Below, piece after piece: positions 1 to 11,989 of a DNA stretch of 64,000 nucleotides. Origin of the DNA: Sphagnum compactum (taxonomy: Eukaryota > Bryophyta > Sphagnopsida > Sphagnales); assembly GCA_965153455.1 (NCBI GenBank), contig OZ234498.1:1860001-1924000 (forward strand). Reading direction: 5' to 3'. The notes beneath the pieces were generated by a model. The model saw only the letters and a list, made by a program, of their open reading frames with translations, ran no database searches and was not told where the DNA came from. The translations under genes were made by a program, and so were the position numbers. The number at the start of each line of letters is the position of its first letter. Position 1 is the stretch's first letter.

Positions 1-100
1 CCTACCAATATGTACCACGTCCAACATAGAGTGTTAATTATTTCCCCAGCCCCATCCATATGCAAAATTGGGGCAATATAAGGTGAGAATCTTTTTAACT
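1..100 (+). repeat. Dispersed repeat, truncated by window edge
   Basis: This block is similar to 27,226-27,325. Both carry a core like CCAACATNNAGTGTTAAT followed by a C-rich stretch and a shared AATATAAGGTGAGA-type segment. The relation is seen by eye and the copies are well diverged. It is probably an old transposon fragment of unknown class whose left part lies outside the window. Confidence 0.4.
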
Positions 101-658
101 ACTTCACCCTAGGGTCGGTTTCATCATTAAATAATCTTTTAAATAGAGAAATGAAAATTTGGGATTTATATGAAGTTGAGGTGTTAAAAACCATCATAAT
201 TAATCACGGGCTATAATTTGAATAATTCCACGCCTCATATGACAATATCATAGTAGATCATGAAAAATATTATTATTTCAAATTTGTAAAAAAGAAAAAA
301 AATTTGAAAAAAATTAATTAATAATTATTCATTTTGTGCATGTGGAAACTGACCCTAGGCTACGGTACTAGCCCCACCGGGCTGACCATTGGTAACCAGT
401 CAAATTTTGGAGCCTCCCCAGGCAGATTTTGCAGTTAACTGGTGACAGTTTTGTACAGGACCAATTAAATGTGTAGCCAATACACAAAATTTCAGGCGAA
501 ACTCGCCCCTCAAATATTTTTCAAAAAAACTGAGTGAAATTTGGCGACTTGCTTTAAGAAAAAAAACAGGGATTTGTTTTTTGGTCAGAAATTGGGAAGC
601 AGTGTCGCCTTTTGACGAGTTCTTTATGTGTTAGGTAAAGCCCTATGTCGAAGGCATT

Positions 659-682
659 ACCCGACCCGACCCGACCCGACGT
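659..682. repeat. CCGAC microsatellite
   Basis: About four tandem CCGAC pentamers. They lie in a locally GC-richer stretch (about 340-1,260) that otherwise shows no gene. Confidence 0.8.
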
Positions 683-769
683 AAAGACATGCCAGAAACT
701 GAGGTGAAACAGGGAGGGGGGGCATTATGAGAAAGGAAATGCCATCCCTGCTCCTGGATGAAAAAATAT

Positions 770-1140
770 GCTTTATAAGGTTACATCCAGATACACTGCA
801 CAATTTCTGGCAGGTCATAAAAGCACTTGGAGAAAATCTGTAGTGTATTTGGAGGGCACCTTATATCCATCAATTTCCCTCCTAGAAAATGGGGGGGGGG
901 GGAGGGGGGTCTTATGCCTACTCCTCAATAGTGGGAGGGGAATTATGCCTACTCCTTAATAGTGGGAGAGGGCCCTTACACCTATAAGTAGTAGGCATAA
1001 TTTTTCCCTCCCACTATTGAGGAGTAGGCATAATCGGTATCCCTCCCACTCCTATGCCTCATGATTCACTTACTTAGGTTTGGTTCATGGTCAATTTTGC
1101 CTAGTGCTTTAGGTTAGGTAAACCCCATGGGTCGGGGACA
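770..1140 (+). repeat. Inverted-repeat dispersed element, copy 1
   Basis: The block carries three versions of TATGCCTACTCCTCAATAG (911-940, 941-968 and, inverted, 1006-1034). The second and third are nearly perfect reverse complements, so the segment can fold into a hairpin with arms of about 28 bp. A reverse-orientation relative lies at 57,185-57,420 and shares the flanks 'GATATAAGGTGCC' and 'AAGTGCTTTTA'. No coding sequence is seen. A poly-G tract (891-908) interrupts it. It is a non-autonomous mobile repeat of unknown class. Confidence 0.6.
891..908 (+). repeat. Poly-G tract
   Basis: Twelve G, one A, six G. It could form a G-quadruplex. Similar runs occur at 28,610-28,627, 35,190-35,220 and 56,242-56,262. 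Confidence 0.9.
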
Positions 1141-1359
1141 TTCCCAAAACGCTAGGCCCAACTCGCCTATCACCCTCATTCTAGGCCCCTTATTTTGAGA
1201 ATGCCCCCCCACCCTACTAGGGCTTTACCCTACACATAAGAACAGCTAGGCTAGGGAGCATAGCTGCCCCTTTTCACAACCAGTAACTGAATGCCATGTC
1301 AGCAAAACTTTGACTATGGTTTGGGGCTAGTTTACTGTGGTCTTCTTTTGGCTAGAATT

Positions 1360-1800
1360 ATGATCAAGTGTTTCAACATACTAGTGTGAACTGGTTACCA
1401 AACTAAATTTTCCTTTCAAAACAGTAAATTTAATTGTGATTTGATTGAATTTCCACTGACGAAAACTATTGAAAATTCAGTATCTTTCACACCTAAGATC
1501 TAAAAATTACCAAATCACCTCCATTAAATCCCACTCACTAAGGAATTGCCCCCACTACAAAGAGTGCACCCAAATTCCTCTATAATTTATTTTTATTTCA
1601 ATGAAAAAATTTCAATATTCAATAACTTTTCCATTGTAGGTTGAAACATTATGAAACCAATTTGGTGCACCCTTGCTCATCAAAGACTTTATATATATAT
1701 ATATATATATGAAGAACACAACAAGAGGTGTTGTGATTTTTGATAAATTCAATGTGATAAACAAAACAAACAAGCAACCTTCATTCATAGATAAATGTCT
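1360..1800 (+). repeat. Dispersed repeat, pair with 9,040-9,495
   Basis: The order of short blocks matches 9,040-9,495: an ACTAGTGTG block, TTTTCCTTCCAAAAC, an AATTTTCAGTGANGAAA block, AATTCAATATCT, a TTACCAAATNAATCCCATT block, then a second CAATGAAGAAAT..AATATTCAATAAC block. The copies are heavily diverged. Each contains the GAAATTCAATATTCAA theme twice, suggesting internal duplication. The class is unknown and no protein was recognised. Confidence 0.45.
1690..1710. repeat. AT dinucleotide microsatellite
   Basis: About ten uninterrupted AT units inside the dispersed repeat at 1,360-1,800. Confidence 0.95.
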
Positions 1801-1810
1801 TTTACATGTT

Positions 1811-4261
1811 TATACAAAATAATGTGCAACTAGTATTTCAAGTTGCAAAATAACCTTTATGTTTTCAACTCACCATGTTGAAATTTTAACCTATGAAAGA
1901 AGGCAAAAAGACATTTGAACCCTTCAAAAGGTTGATACTTTAAAATTGAGGTCACTCCAAGGTTCTAATTGCAAGAAGTACAAAAGTATTGTTTTCCCTA
2001 ATTTCATTGAAGCTCATTGGGCTTCTTCAACACATTCAAATTGTGCTTTTAACTTAAGAAATGTAATCACCACAACAACTAAGGAGCAAGCTCAGTTTTT
2101 TGGCCTCCTTTAATGACCTTTCTTGCAAATAAAAGTGATCTAGTTGCACATAATCCTTTAACTTGTCATTATGATTTTACCCAACTATTTAGTTGCATGT
2201 AGGCTAGGTGTGACTTTAAAGTCAATGTCTTGTTGAGAAAACATATACATTCCATTGCTCAAAGAACTTTCACATTTGCCACCTTCTAATTTTTATTCAT
2301 TTTCTTCTTAAAATTGAAGTACATGCAATTCTTGTTAAATTGTGTTATCATCTTGAAACCATTCACTTCAATTTTCACTAATGACAATTTTAACACATTC
2401 TACAACACATGTGCCAAACCCTTGCAAAAATTATTTTTCTTTATGTTATTCATGTTTTTTTTTACTCAATTCATATGAATTGGGACACATTATAGTCATG
2501 CCCATTCACACATACTTCATGACAACTGAGATCATTTCAAGGGGATTGTTATCTCTAGTGTTTATTTTGCAACTCCCAATGGCTATTACATCAAGAATGA
2601 AAGCCTTGAAATTTTTAAGTGAGAACTTTCAAATTTTGGAGTTCATTATTCTTTCAAAGATATTTCATTGGAATGACATATTATTTTATCTTGTAACCTT
2701 TTAAAAAAAGATTCCAATGACATACAATTCTTTTCAATAAAACATCAATTGGCCTCTTAATCACATTATAACTAAGAGGGAGTCAAATTTGTCACTCGAC
2801 CATTTCAATTATTCAAATGACTATAATTTTTATCCATCACATTGCATCTTGCACTGAAGCTAATTCAATGATTTAAAAATCGCTTGATTTGAACAAGAGT
2901 TGATCCTGAAACATTATCCCAAAAGTTTTATAAAGGTTATAATTCTCAAAATGGGAATGCACTTTGGAGTTTTTGGGGTTCCTCCTTTGCACTCTCACAC
3001 ACATTTCATTCATTTTGAAAGTATAGTTGACTCATGACCTAGCTTGGCTTCATGTTCAACTCATTTCCCTTGTATAACTCTTGAATTAAAACATTTAACA
3101 AATCCTAAAGTGATCAACACAAACGTCATTTGATTTTCATGCTTGAGTTTTAGTTTAGTAGATTTCATATTTATTATATTCACTTACAAACTAAGAAACA
3201 AGGAAATAAGAAGAGGGGCCAAGGGTAGTAGGAGCCAAGTCCCAATCGCACAAATCAATATGGGAGAATGGAGAAGAAACCATGAAAGGGGTTGTGTTAA
3301 GGTTAAAGACTTATGAATTCGAAGTTTTTTAATTGAATTCTATATTATCATTCCATAATTTGTAAATGTAATATGTGCATATTATTTCAAACCATGTGAA
3401 AATTATAGATAAGATATTTATTCATATTAATTCTCTTGTGGTGACTTAGTTCAACTTTGGAATTTGAAAGCCCAAACCTCCCAACATTAACAAACTTTTT
3501 TTCATAATTCAAAATGCATGAGAGATGACCTAGATGATAAGCCAAGTAATAGTCCCAATTGAAGTTGGCGGGCTACGAAGTTGTTTAACAAAAGGAACCT
3601 AATTTTGGCTTTTAAGTTCACAAACCAAAAACTCCACACTATTGGTTAAGATACATTTGTGAGTGTGAACAACTCCTCCAAACCTAACAATCAAGTTTCT
3701 GAAATATGTGTGCATATGTGAAGTTGTTCAAAAAGTTGAAGTTACCCAAAGTTTATAAGACTTACAAAAAACATTAAATTTTTCTTCCACTAGAGCCTAC
3801 TTTTTAGGTTGCAAATGTAATTTCTTAGTCAATGTGTTTCATTTCTAATTTGCAACAATTGATGAAAAGTGTGAACAATATTTTTTTTAATCATAGATTG
3901 AAATTATTAAATATATTGTATAACCAAAATAAAGCTTGTCAAGGTTTTTAAGAAGGCATTAAATTTGCATTGAATTGAAGCAAGTTAAAAAGAACATATG
4001 TCAATTAAAAAAATCATTAAGGAATATAATGCATTTGATTCATGAAACATATATAATTGATTTTCAAACATATTTTCTTAATTAATTTGTAATTTAATGA
4101 AATCTAATTACTTATTGCATACCTAGTTCTTTGAAAATTTCAAGAATGAATTCTGAGCAAAACATGAGAAAGAAAAACCATGTGAAATTTGGAATTTCTA
4201 GAAAGATTTGAAACAAACAATTAAATAAGCTTGTTGACCATTTTAAACAAAAGAATATTAT
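1811..4261. other. AT-rich stretch without recognisable gene
   Basis: Only short chance frames occur here (for example 107 codons at 2,381-2,704, rich in Phe, Ile and Leu, with no motif). I saw no tandem array, RNA gene or transposon end. Confidence 0.6.
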
Positions 4262-4470
4262 GTTGGTTGGATGGTTAAATGCATTGGTCTTGTGCCCATG
4301 AGGTCTTGGTTTGAATTTAGTGTAAATTCATTATATATATGTATGGGTGTGCATATAATGTGTTTATGTAAATACATGTATGGGAGGCTTGTAATCCATG
4401 TTTTTGGGACCTACCTAAATGTAACGATGTACCTAACTAATTATATATATCTATAACAAAAAAATGTATG
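4262..4470 (+). mobile_element. tRNA-related SINE candidate, copy 1
   Basis: The first 60 bp resemble a tRNA promoter region. An A-box-like TGGATGGTTAAATG is followed about 30 bp later by CCCATGAGGTCTTGG and a B-box-like GGTTTGAAT (consensus GGTTCGAAT). A related sequence lies on the minus strand at 27,950-28,015. A tRNA-unrelated body and an A-rich end (near 4,455-4,466) follow. Length and structure suit a plant SINE, but both boxes are diverged and the 3' end is only estimated. Confidence 0.4.
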
Positions 4471-5028
4471 TGCATTGTGTGTGTGTGTGCCATCCAATCC
4501 TACCTTTTTCAAGCCTAACTACCTCATGTACTCATTTCCACTACCCAACTACATGGACAGGAAAAAAAATAAAAAAATTCAAATATGGGATAAATAATGA
4601 TGAACTGTTGGGAACATAAAGAAAGAAGAAGAAAGGGATGGATGGGGTTTGTGGATGGGGATGTAATGGACAACATGGATGAAACATAATTTCAAATAAA
4701 AGTGAAAACTTAAAACACCTGGATTATACTAATTTTCTTCAAAAAATGTCTATTGGCTCAAAAACAAAAATATGTGATTATTACTCATGAAATTTTGACT
4801 TATGGGTAGAAATTTTGATTTAATGCACATGGCTAATAGAATGAAGGTTCACAAACTTTTGGATGATCAACACCACTAGTTTATATTTAGTGGGTTATTT
4901 CCCCCATTTTTTCTCTTTCCCAACAAACTCATCATTATGGTAGCAAAAACATTGTGGTTAATAGAACACCCATGGAAACTATAACACCAAGATGAATTAC
5001 TCATGGTAAAGATGTAAATAAATAATAA

Positions 5029-5795
5029 TGTGGCCTAGGGGTAGAAGGATAGGAAAGTATGGAAATAAATAATTCAACTTATGGGCCCTACCTTGAAGAT
5101 ATTTTATTAGGGGCATAAGCTTGTATTCATCAATAATTTCATTAACTATTTTGGTTTATACATAATTGGAAGTAAATCATGCGAACTTGACTAGATCCTA
5201 AGGAAGAAGATTCCAAATAATTGAATTATTTATTCATAGGAGGATCATAGTTTTAGAGAGATGACATGTGACTTTATAATACTAGTTTGTAGTGGATGAA
5301 TGAGATTGTTTAATAGACATGGAGATAATAATTCATTCATTTTTCCTTGTGAATATATAAGGGGATTGTGGATGGAGCTTCATATTCTCCTTTTCATAAT
5401 CTCATGTGTTATTTTGTGTTAAACCTTGAAATAAACATTTTGTGTAACAAACCTATGACGCAATTAACTTATGTGTCCTTTTGATTATGGAAGTGTTCAC
5501 AATAACAAACATATGTGTTTTAACATTTTGGTGAATGATCCCCATAAACAAAGTTTTCAGATGCATGTGATGAACTCCCTAGTGGGTGTAGTTCACACAA
5601 GGAACAAATTTTGAGTGTGTGAGTGATCCTAGCCCAAAAGTATGTAAATTTTATCCATTATATTCTTCAAGTGTTTTGTACGGTGTGTGGGACTATAATT
5701 ATGCAACCTATCTATGTAATAATAGGGACTTAATTCAAAATTAACCCTCATAGGCCCATACCCTTTCTAGGCTACAAAACTATGAACATTCCAAC
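5029..5795 (+). repeat. Solo-LTR-like block, copy 1
   Basis: This 0.77-kb block is related over its whole length to 20,441-21,430. It starts with TGTGGCCTAG and contains TATATAA (5,354-5,360), then GGATTGTGGATGGAGCTTC, then AATAAAC (about 5,433), so the promoter-to-polyadenylation order fits an LTR. No primer-binding site follows and no polypurine tract precedes the partner, so I read it as a solo LTR or an old LTR whose interior has decayed. The family is unknown. Confidence 0.5.
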
Positions 5796-8700
5796 TAGTA
5801 ACTTTAATATTGAAAAGATTTTCATTAACTAATTGGTGAATTCATTGACACATGTATTAGTGAACACATTTCATTGCCACACATCATTTGGTTGGTGAAA
5901 TAACTAATGTTTACAATAACTAATCCTTGTTCATTATGGTTACAATTAGATTTCATTGTACAAAATTGTCCCATTTTCACCCAAATGGTAATGAAATGCA
6001 TAATGCAATTGGCATACTCCTTTAAGGTTTAATTGTACATATTATGGAATGTTTTCTTAAACATGTTGCCACATGTTGTACATGGAAGGCAACAAATGAT
6101 ATTTGTTATTGTCATGATGTTCTCCATACATATATATAATACACAAGTGAAATACACTTTTGATGTATGTGGGAGCTTTGCAATGTTTACAAATGGCCAT
6201 CTATTGAAATATTTGGTAATAGGAAGAATGTTGGAAAGTGTACATGAATTTTTTAATTTAAAATAATCTCAATAATCTATTTTTCTTGCCATTGCTTTGA
6301 GGGTGAGGGGAGCAATTTAGTGCCTCAAAAGTTTTGTTATCAAACTTTTGGAAATCGTGACATTTTTATTAAGGAAGGTAATTTGTAAATTGTTTTGTTT
6401 GTCATGTTGAGACCTCCCAAGCCATAGGGCTTCCCATTGCACATTTGGTATTTTGGAAAGCCCTCAATAAGTAAGGGTGCATCAAAGTGGTTTTGTATTG
6501 TTTAAACTTACAATGCAAAAGTTATTAAATACTGAATCATTTTGTCAAAAAAAATTCAACAAAATGAAAACTAAAAAGAATAAGGAAATTGGGTACTGTT
6601 GAAAATGGTTGATGAATGGATTTGTTGGAATTGATTTTGTAGTTTTTAGACTTATGCTATGGGAGATATTGAATATTGAGTAATTTTTGTCATTGAAACT
6701 TCAACTAGATTACAAAAATTTGGTTTTGGAAAGAGAAATTAGTTGGGTAATGAATCACACTTGGGCCAACAACATAAGCCACATTAATTAGTTGCTTTTA
6801 ATGTTATGTAAGAAAAAAATGTCTTGAATTAAAGTTTTTGGGACTTAAATTGAAACCCCATTAAGTTGTGTAAATTCTTTGTTTACAATCCCTTTTGATC
6901 AATTAACCAAATTTATTTTTTTGAATGCAACATCTATTTCTTTTGGAGTTTAACTAGGATGTACATTAGACATAAACTTTAATTGTTGAAATCAATATTG
7001 TTTTTATTTCTTTGTTGAAACATGAATGCCCTTTCATTTTGCATGGGATAAAATAAGATCATGTGAACAAGGAGTTATGTCACTTTTTGATTTAATTTGA
7101 TCACATCCTTGCAAGATTAACTTAAAAAAAATTGTGGAAGAAATGCTATAAAGTGGTTCAAAACCAATAGAAATAAGTTTATAACCAACTATTTCTTATA
7201 CCAGCAAAATTATGCAAATAACAACAAATAAAATATCTAAGAAACTAAAAAAAATTTGATTTTGTAGGATTTTAATTGTCAAAATTGAGGAATTTTTTTT
7301 AAATAAAATATTTGGATTTCAATATGTGTAGACATAAATATAGAAGGTTGATTAAAGATTTGTACTTTATATATGGCCAAATTTGACTAAATCTTCTTTA
7401 GGATGATTGCCATTTATCTCTACATCTTTCTGTGGATGATGCAACATAAAAATTGTTTTTAAAAAATATTGTTCATAACATTATAACATTACCTCTTGTC
7501 AAATGTGAACTTTTGAAAGACATTTTCAAATTGTTGACCAACATGTTGCAAGCATGAGATCAACATGTTCTTAAGTCAACAAAGTGGTTAAGTATGGTTA
7601 CAAATGGAACTATTTTAGTGAAAGTAAATATTGGAATTCATCATATTATCATTTCATCATATGACATTGACATGTCCACAACCAATTATTGATGGAAAAC
7701 ATTACAAATGTTACAAATGATATTCATGTTGGTTTCCAATGTGTATGATACACAAGTTGAAGCATGCATGGTCCTAAATGATGGTGTTCATTGCTTGTTA
7801 ATTTTTTTATAGGAAATACTTTATTGATTATTCTTGGGGGAACCACTCTAATTACTGCATGTGTTGAAGTTTTTCGCATGTTGTCCATCTTTCATTTTGT
7901 ATAATTAGTGTTTCTTGATTTTTTTGTACTTTTTGATTAGTCAACTTTTGGATCCATCTATGATGGTCTTCATTTCATCCATTGTCTTTGACTCTATCAA
8001 AATTTCCTACTATTGAACATCTAGGTGGCTCCAAAGGTTGAAACTTGAATCACCTTTCTCAAACCATAGGCCTAATTGTTAAGTTTTCCTAATGAATATA
8101 GAAACCACCCAATGGAACTTGCAAGAGGTTTGAGAAAATCAAAATGATTAATGCCTTTAAAATACTCTACGTGAGTTGATTAAAAAAATAATTCTCCAAG
8201 AGTATTGTTCAACACCACTGAAGAATCATATGGAAGGGGACTTTGTGAGGAATTAAAAAAAGGCAACAAACTTCTTGAAGTAATTCTCATTTTCATGAGA
8301 CAATCTTAGTGCTTGTCTAAATTCTCCTACTAATTCTTGCAATATAAATTTGAATGTGCAATTTGATCCCAGGTTATTCAAAGCTCAAACATGTGATTCT
8401 TTAATAGAAAAGCCTTGTTGAGACATTTGAAATCACAAGGAAGTTGATTGATGAGCAAATTCTTTGCGAAAGTGAAAATCCAATGGACTATGTATTGTAG
8501 GATCCACCGATGTTAGCAGTTGGGATGGGTCAAAGTAAAATTGAGAAAGTTCATGTGTGCTTTCAAACCCAACTGAATTTCTCCCACATGTGTACTTAGA
8601 AAAGTGGCATAAATACAATTGCAATGATGATAAACTGAACTAAGTCTTTTCACTCTAGATTTCTATAGCCAATTTGACAATTCAACCAACAAAATGGCAT

Positions 8701-9039
8701 CTTGCATAACATGATTTTCTAATATGGTGGTGCATATGTTAGTTGGAAGGTTTGTATCAATTTGCAACCATGTTCAATGTGACAAAGTGTGCAACATTCT
8801 GAGCACCAAATCTTTTACATGTGTCACTGATGTCTTCTGACAATGGCAAACTTTTATGGGTAAACAAAATATGTTCAGTCTTACACACAACTGAGCTAAG
8901 TATACATGGACAGTGACCATATGCAAGGTGAATGAGCGTCCAAGAGCATCCAAAGGCATAACTAAGTGAGTGCTGCTCCATGTTTGGTTTTGCTGGCTGG
9001 CATCCAATTGCTTGAGTGTAAATGGAATAGTTTTTGTGA
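5796..9039. other. AT-rich stretch without recognisable gene
   Basis: Overlapping short frames on both strands near 8,433-9,208 have no recognisable domain and mirror each other, as expected of chance frames. No tandem array or transposon end was found. Confidence 0.6.
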
Positions 9040-9495
9040 ATTCAATATAACTAGTGTGGCCTGTGCCGTTGGCCCAAGTGATACCATTTCCTCAACTGAT
9101 TTTTCCTTCCAAAACCTGGTTTTTTGGAATTTATTTGAATTTTCAGCGGCAGAAATCACTTTAAAATTCAATATCTCCCACATTTTGAATCCAAATCTTA
9201 CCAAATAAATCCCATTAAATTGTGCTCATCAAGATCTTTCCAACAACACCAAAGGCCCACATTCCAATTCCTCTGAAATTTTTAGCTACGATTTAATTCA
9301 ATTTTCAGTGAAGAAATCATTCAATATTCAAGAACTTTTGTCCAAACATCATGGAACCAAGCCCATGCACCCCTCCACATTAAGAGCTTTCCAAAGACAC
9401 CAAGAACATGATCTGAAGCATCCTGGTTCAGTGGATCTTATAACTACAAAACAAAAACCAAACAAACTATCTTCCTTCATAGATAGAAGTTAATG
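9040..9495 (+). repeat. Dispersed repeat, pair with 1,360-1,800
   Basis: Related to 1,360-1,800 by a shared order of blocks (see that entry). Two internal versions of the AATTTTCAG..GAAATC..AATATTCAA theme lie at about 9,137-9,175 and 9,299-9,335. Confidence 0.45.
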
Positions 9496-9589
9496 ACCCA
9501 AGTACTGGAAATTCTGGCTGTCAGAAAATAAAGAAGTGGGTCTTCCTCTTCACAATGAGCTCAATCATTTGTGCCATATTAAATTTGCC

Positions 9590-9731
9590 AGAAAAAATCA
9601 GATTTTGAGAAACTAGATTAGCACAATTTAATTAAATCTCCCCCTCGGAGAAAACCAGATTAGGATGATTTAAATTCCCCAGAGAAAATCAGATTAGGAT
9701 GATTTAAATTACCCAGAGAAAACCTAATTGA
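9590..9731 (+). repeat. Short imperfect tandem repeat
   Basis: GAGAAAANCAGATTAGGATG followed by ATTTAAATT occurs two to three times with a spacing of about 37 bp, with a more diverged first version. It abuts the MITE to its right. Confidence 0.6.
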
Positions 9732-10088
9732 GGTGACCCACAACCCAGCAGTGCACCATCCATTAGAAACCCAATTTGACTCAGTTGTGGTTGTTGATGA
9801 ACCACAATTGAATTGAGTGAGTTACCAGTAATCTATCATGCAGACCCTCCTCCTACTTCCTCCTCACATTACCTAGGCAACTAACTACCTAGTAAGCCCT
9901 TGATGACTGTACTAGGTAGGTACATCCATTTGCTGTGCATGGTTGCTGCATAGCTAACCACTGTAGTAAACTATGTGGTTAATTAATGAATATGATGAAA
10001 AAGTGTTGTCCTGTGTCCACACACACACACACACACACCATCCATTCTGCATGGGGTGCTGGTGGGTGGGTGTTGGTTCACTCTGGCC
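9732..10088 (+). mobile_element. MITE type A, copy 1
   Basis: The right end GTTGGTTCACTCTGGCC matches the terminal sequence of the reference copy at 34,589-34,947. The left end (CAGCAGTGCACCATCCAT) matches its left subterminal part. Inside are the shared ACTCAGTTG inverted motif and a CTAGGTAG section. A CA microsatellite (10,019-10,038) has expanded within it. The left extreme end is decayed and no target-site duplication is visible. It has no coding capacity. Confidence 0.65.
10019..10038. repeat. CA dinucleotide microsatellite
   Basis: About ten CA units inside a MITE. Confidence 0.95.
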
Positions 10089-10599
10089 TAGGGTCTAGGA
10101 CATTGTCAATGCACCATATCTGTTCTCAGCCTCTGTCAGAAGAACATATAGGCAGCTAGCTCATAATTCCATCAATCATCCCAAAAATATCCATTCCTTT
10201 GTTTTATGCTTTGTGGCAGAGTTTTGGAGCTGTACCTATGTTTGGTCCAGGGGTTTTTTTTTTTTTTTTTCAATCTTGTGATATTGAAAATTTGGAAAAC
10301 AAAAAAAACAAACTCCCCAAAAGTAGAAAAATAGTCAAATTACATTTTACAAAATTCCCAATCTTTTTTTTCTTGAAAAAAGCAACAAAAATTGGTTGAA
10401 AAAAAATCATTGGTATGGTCTGAGATGGAATTGCTGGATGTGCAGCATGGGCTTGGATGAACAAGTAGCTTCCCTTATACCATGATGAAAACCCCAAATT
10501 ATATAAGGTTGCTTCTGACGTCTTTGGTGAACCAGCTAGTGAACACAAAAAGAGTCATATTGGTTTCATATGTCTTAAACTAATTCATTTGTCTTAAGG

Positions 10600-10920
10600 T
10601 CGAACCCCAAGATAGAGAGATTATCAAGTCTTGTAAGAAGGTAGAGACCTCGGCTTGGGGACACTGGCCTTCATACTTAAGCCTTGACGTCCTAGGACAT
10701 GATGTCTTTAGGAGGACCTTAAGGTTTGAGGATATAGGACACAAGGATTTCAAAGCTTAGGACTTGATGCTTGTTCAAACCAAAAGACACTAGGACCTAG
10801 GACATAAATGGTCCATGGTCTACAACTCAAGGGTTGTGGAGTTTAATTTTCCCTTCCTTACCCAGACTTTCCTTATCATGAGGGCATGTCTTAGGACATG
10901 AGGACATGTCTTGTCCAACT
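10600..10920 (+). repeat. AGGAC-rich stretch
   Basis: The word (T)AGGACAT/AGGACCT recurs many times without a fixed period. It looks like a decayed simple repeat. No gene is seen. Confidence 0.4.
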
Positions 10921-11389
10921 CCTCTTATCCTAACACTCCATTTTGCAATGTTTTGTTGAACACATCCATCTTTTGATATGTATGCTAGCAAGCATCAAAC
11001 TTGTTGTGGTTCTTCTTATTGGTCTTCTTTCTTTTGGAGTTTTGTGCTCAAGTTTCTATAACATATAACAATGTTGCAAAATTGTATGTTTTGAAGGACC
11101 TTGCTTTCAGTCATTTATGTGTGCAAAAGAAGTTCAAACTCACCAATGTGTAGGAGGACTTTGTGATGTAGCTTAAGGATTTGACAAACTTTTTTAAAAA
11201 CTTTCAAGAAAAATAAACATTTGTAAATTTTTCAAAAAATTCTTCTTGGATTGACAATCTTATAATAACATTAGTTGGTAATTATTATTATTGTTATTAA
11301 TGATAGTGATTTTGTTACACTTTTGGTGGAATATTGATTTACCATGGATTTCTACCATTGTTTTGCAATGTGTGGAAGTGGCAGGAAAA

Positions 11390-11702
11390 ACAAGCTTCTT
11401 CTATGTGGAGATTTTGGCTATGATGATGCATCCTCTTCAAAACTACAAACTTGGCATGGAGATTTGTTGGATGTGCATCCATCTTTGGTGTTGCAAGCTT
11501 ATATGTTAAGATTTTGGCTATAATGCATCCTCCTCAATGTTGCAATATTCTTCATGGAGGTTTTGGCTATGATGTTTCATCCTTTTCAATGTTGCAAGTT
11601 TTTGCATGGAGAGTTTTTTGATTGTATATGCATCCTAAATGTAGCGAGCTTCTCTATGGAGATTTTTGGCTATGCATCTAATCCTTTTAATGTTGCAAAA
11701 TA
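11390..11702 (+). repeat. Decayed minisatellite, about 50-65 bp unit
   Basis: Five or six versions of a unit built from GGAGATTTTGGCTATGATG, CATCCTCTTCAA and TGTTGCAAGCTTCT follow each other with variable spacing. Chance frames in it (11,291-11,509 and 11,554-11,823) show the matching peptide repeats, so these frames should not be read as genes. Confidence 0.7.
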
Positions 11703-11719
11703 TATCACACTAGCAACAT

Positions 11720-11985
11720 TTAATCACAACATTAATGGATTGCCAAAGCTCCAAGAAGAAATCTTGGGCTTTTTCACTACCCAAATCCACTATGTTTTAA
11801 TGAAATGGGACAAAGTTCACTAATTGTAGCATTGTATGGTTTTAAGTGAAAAAACCCAAGTTGATCAAGACCTTTTTGGTTGAGGCCCATTTAGTTGTTT
11901 CGGATAGTCACAAGTTTCATTTAGTAAATTTTCAATTTTTATTATTGTTGACTTGGATAATTCAAGGTCCCCCCAAAAATAGTCA
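11720..11985 (+). repeat. Dispersed repeat, pair with 27,580-27,835
   Basis: Shares AAGAAGAAATCTTGGG, TTTTCACTACCCAAAT, CACTATGTT, GGGACAAAGTTCA and GGATAGTNACA in the same order with 27,580-27,835. It is an old transposable element of unknown class, possibly an LTR fragment. Confidence 0.55.
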
Positions 11986-11989
11986 CCAA

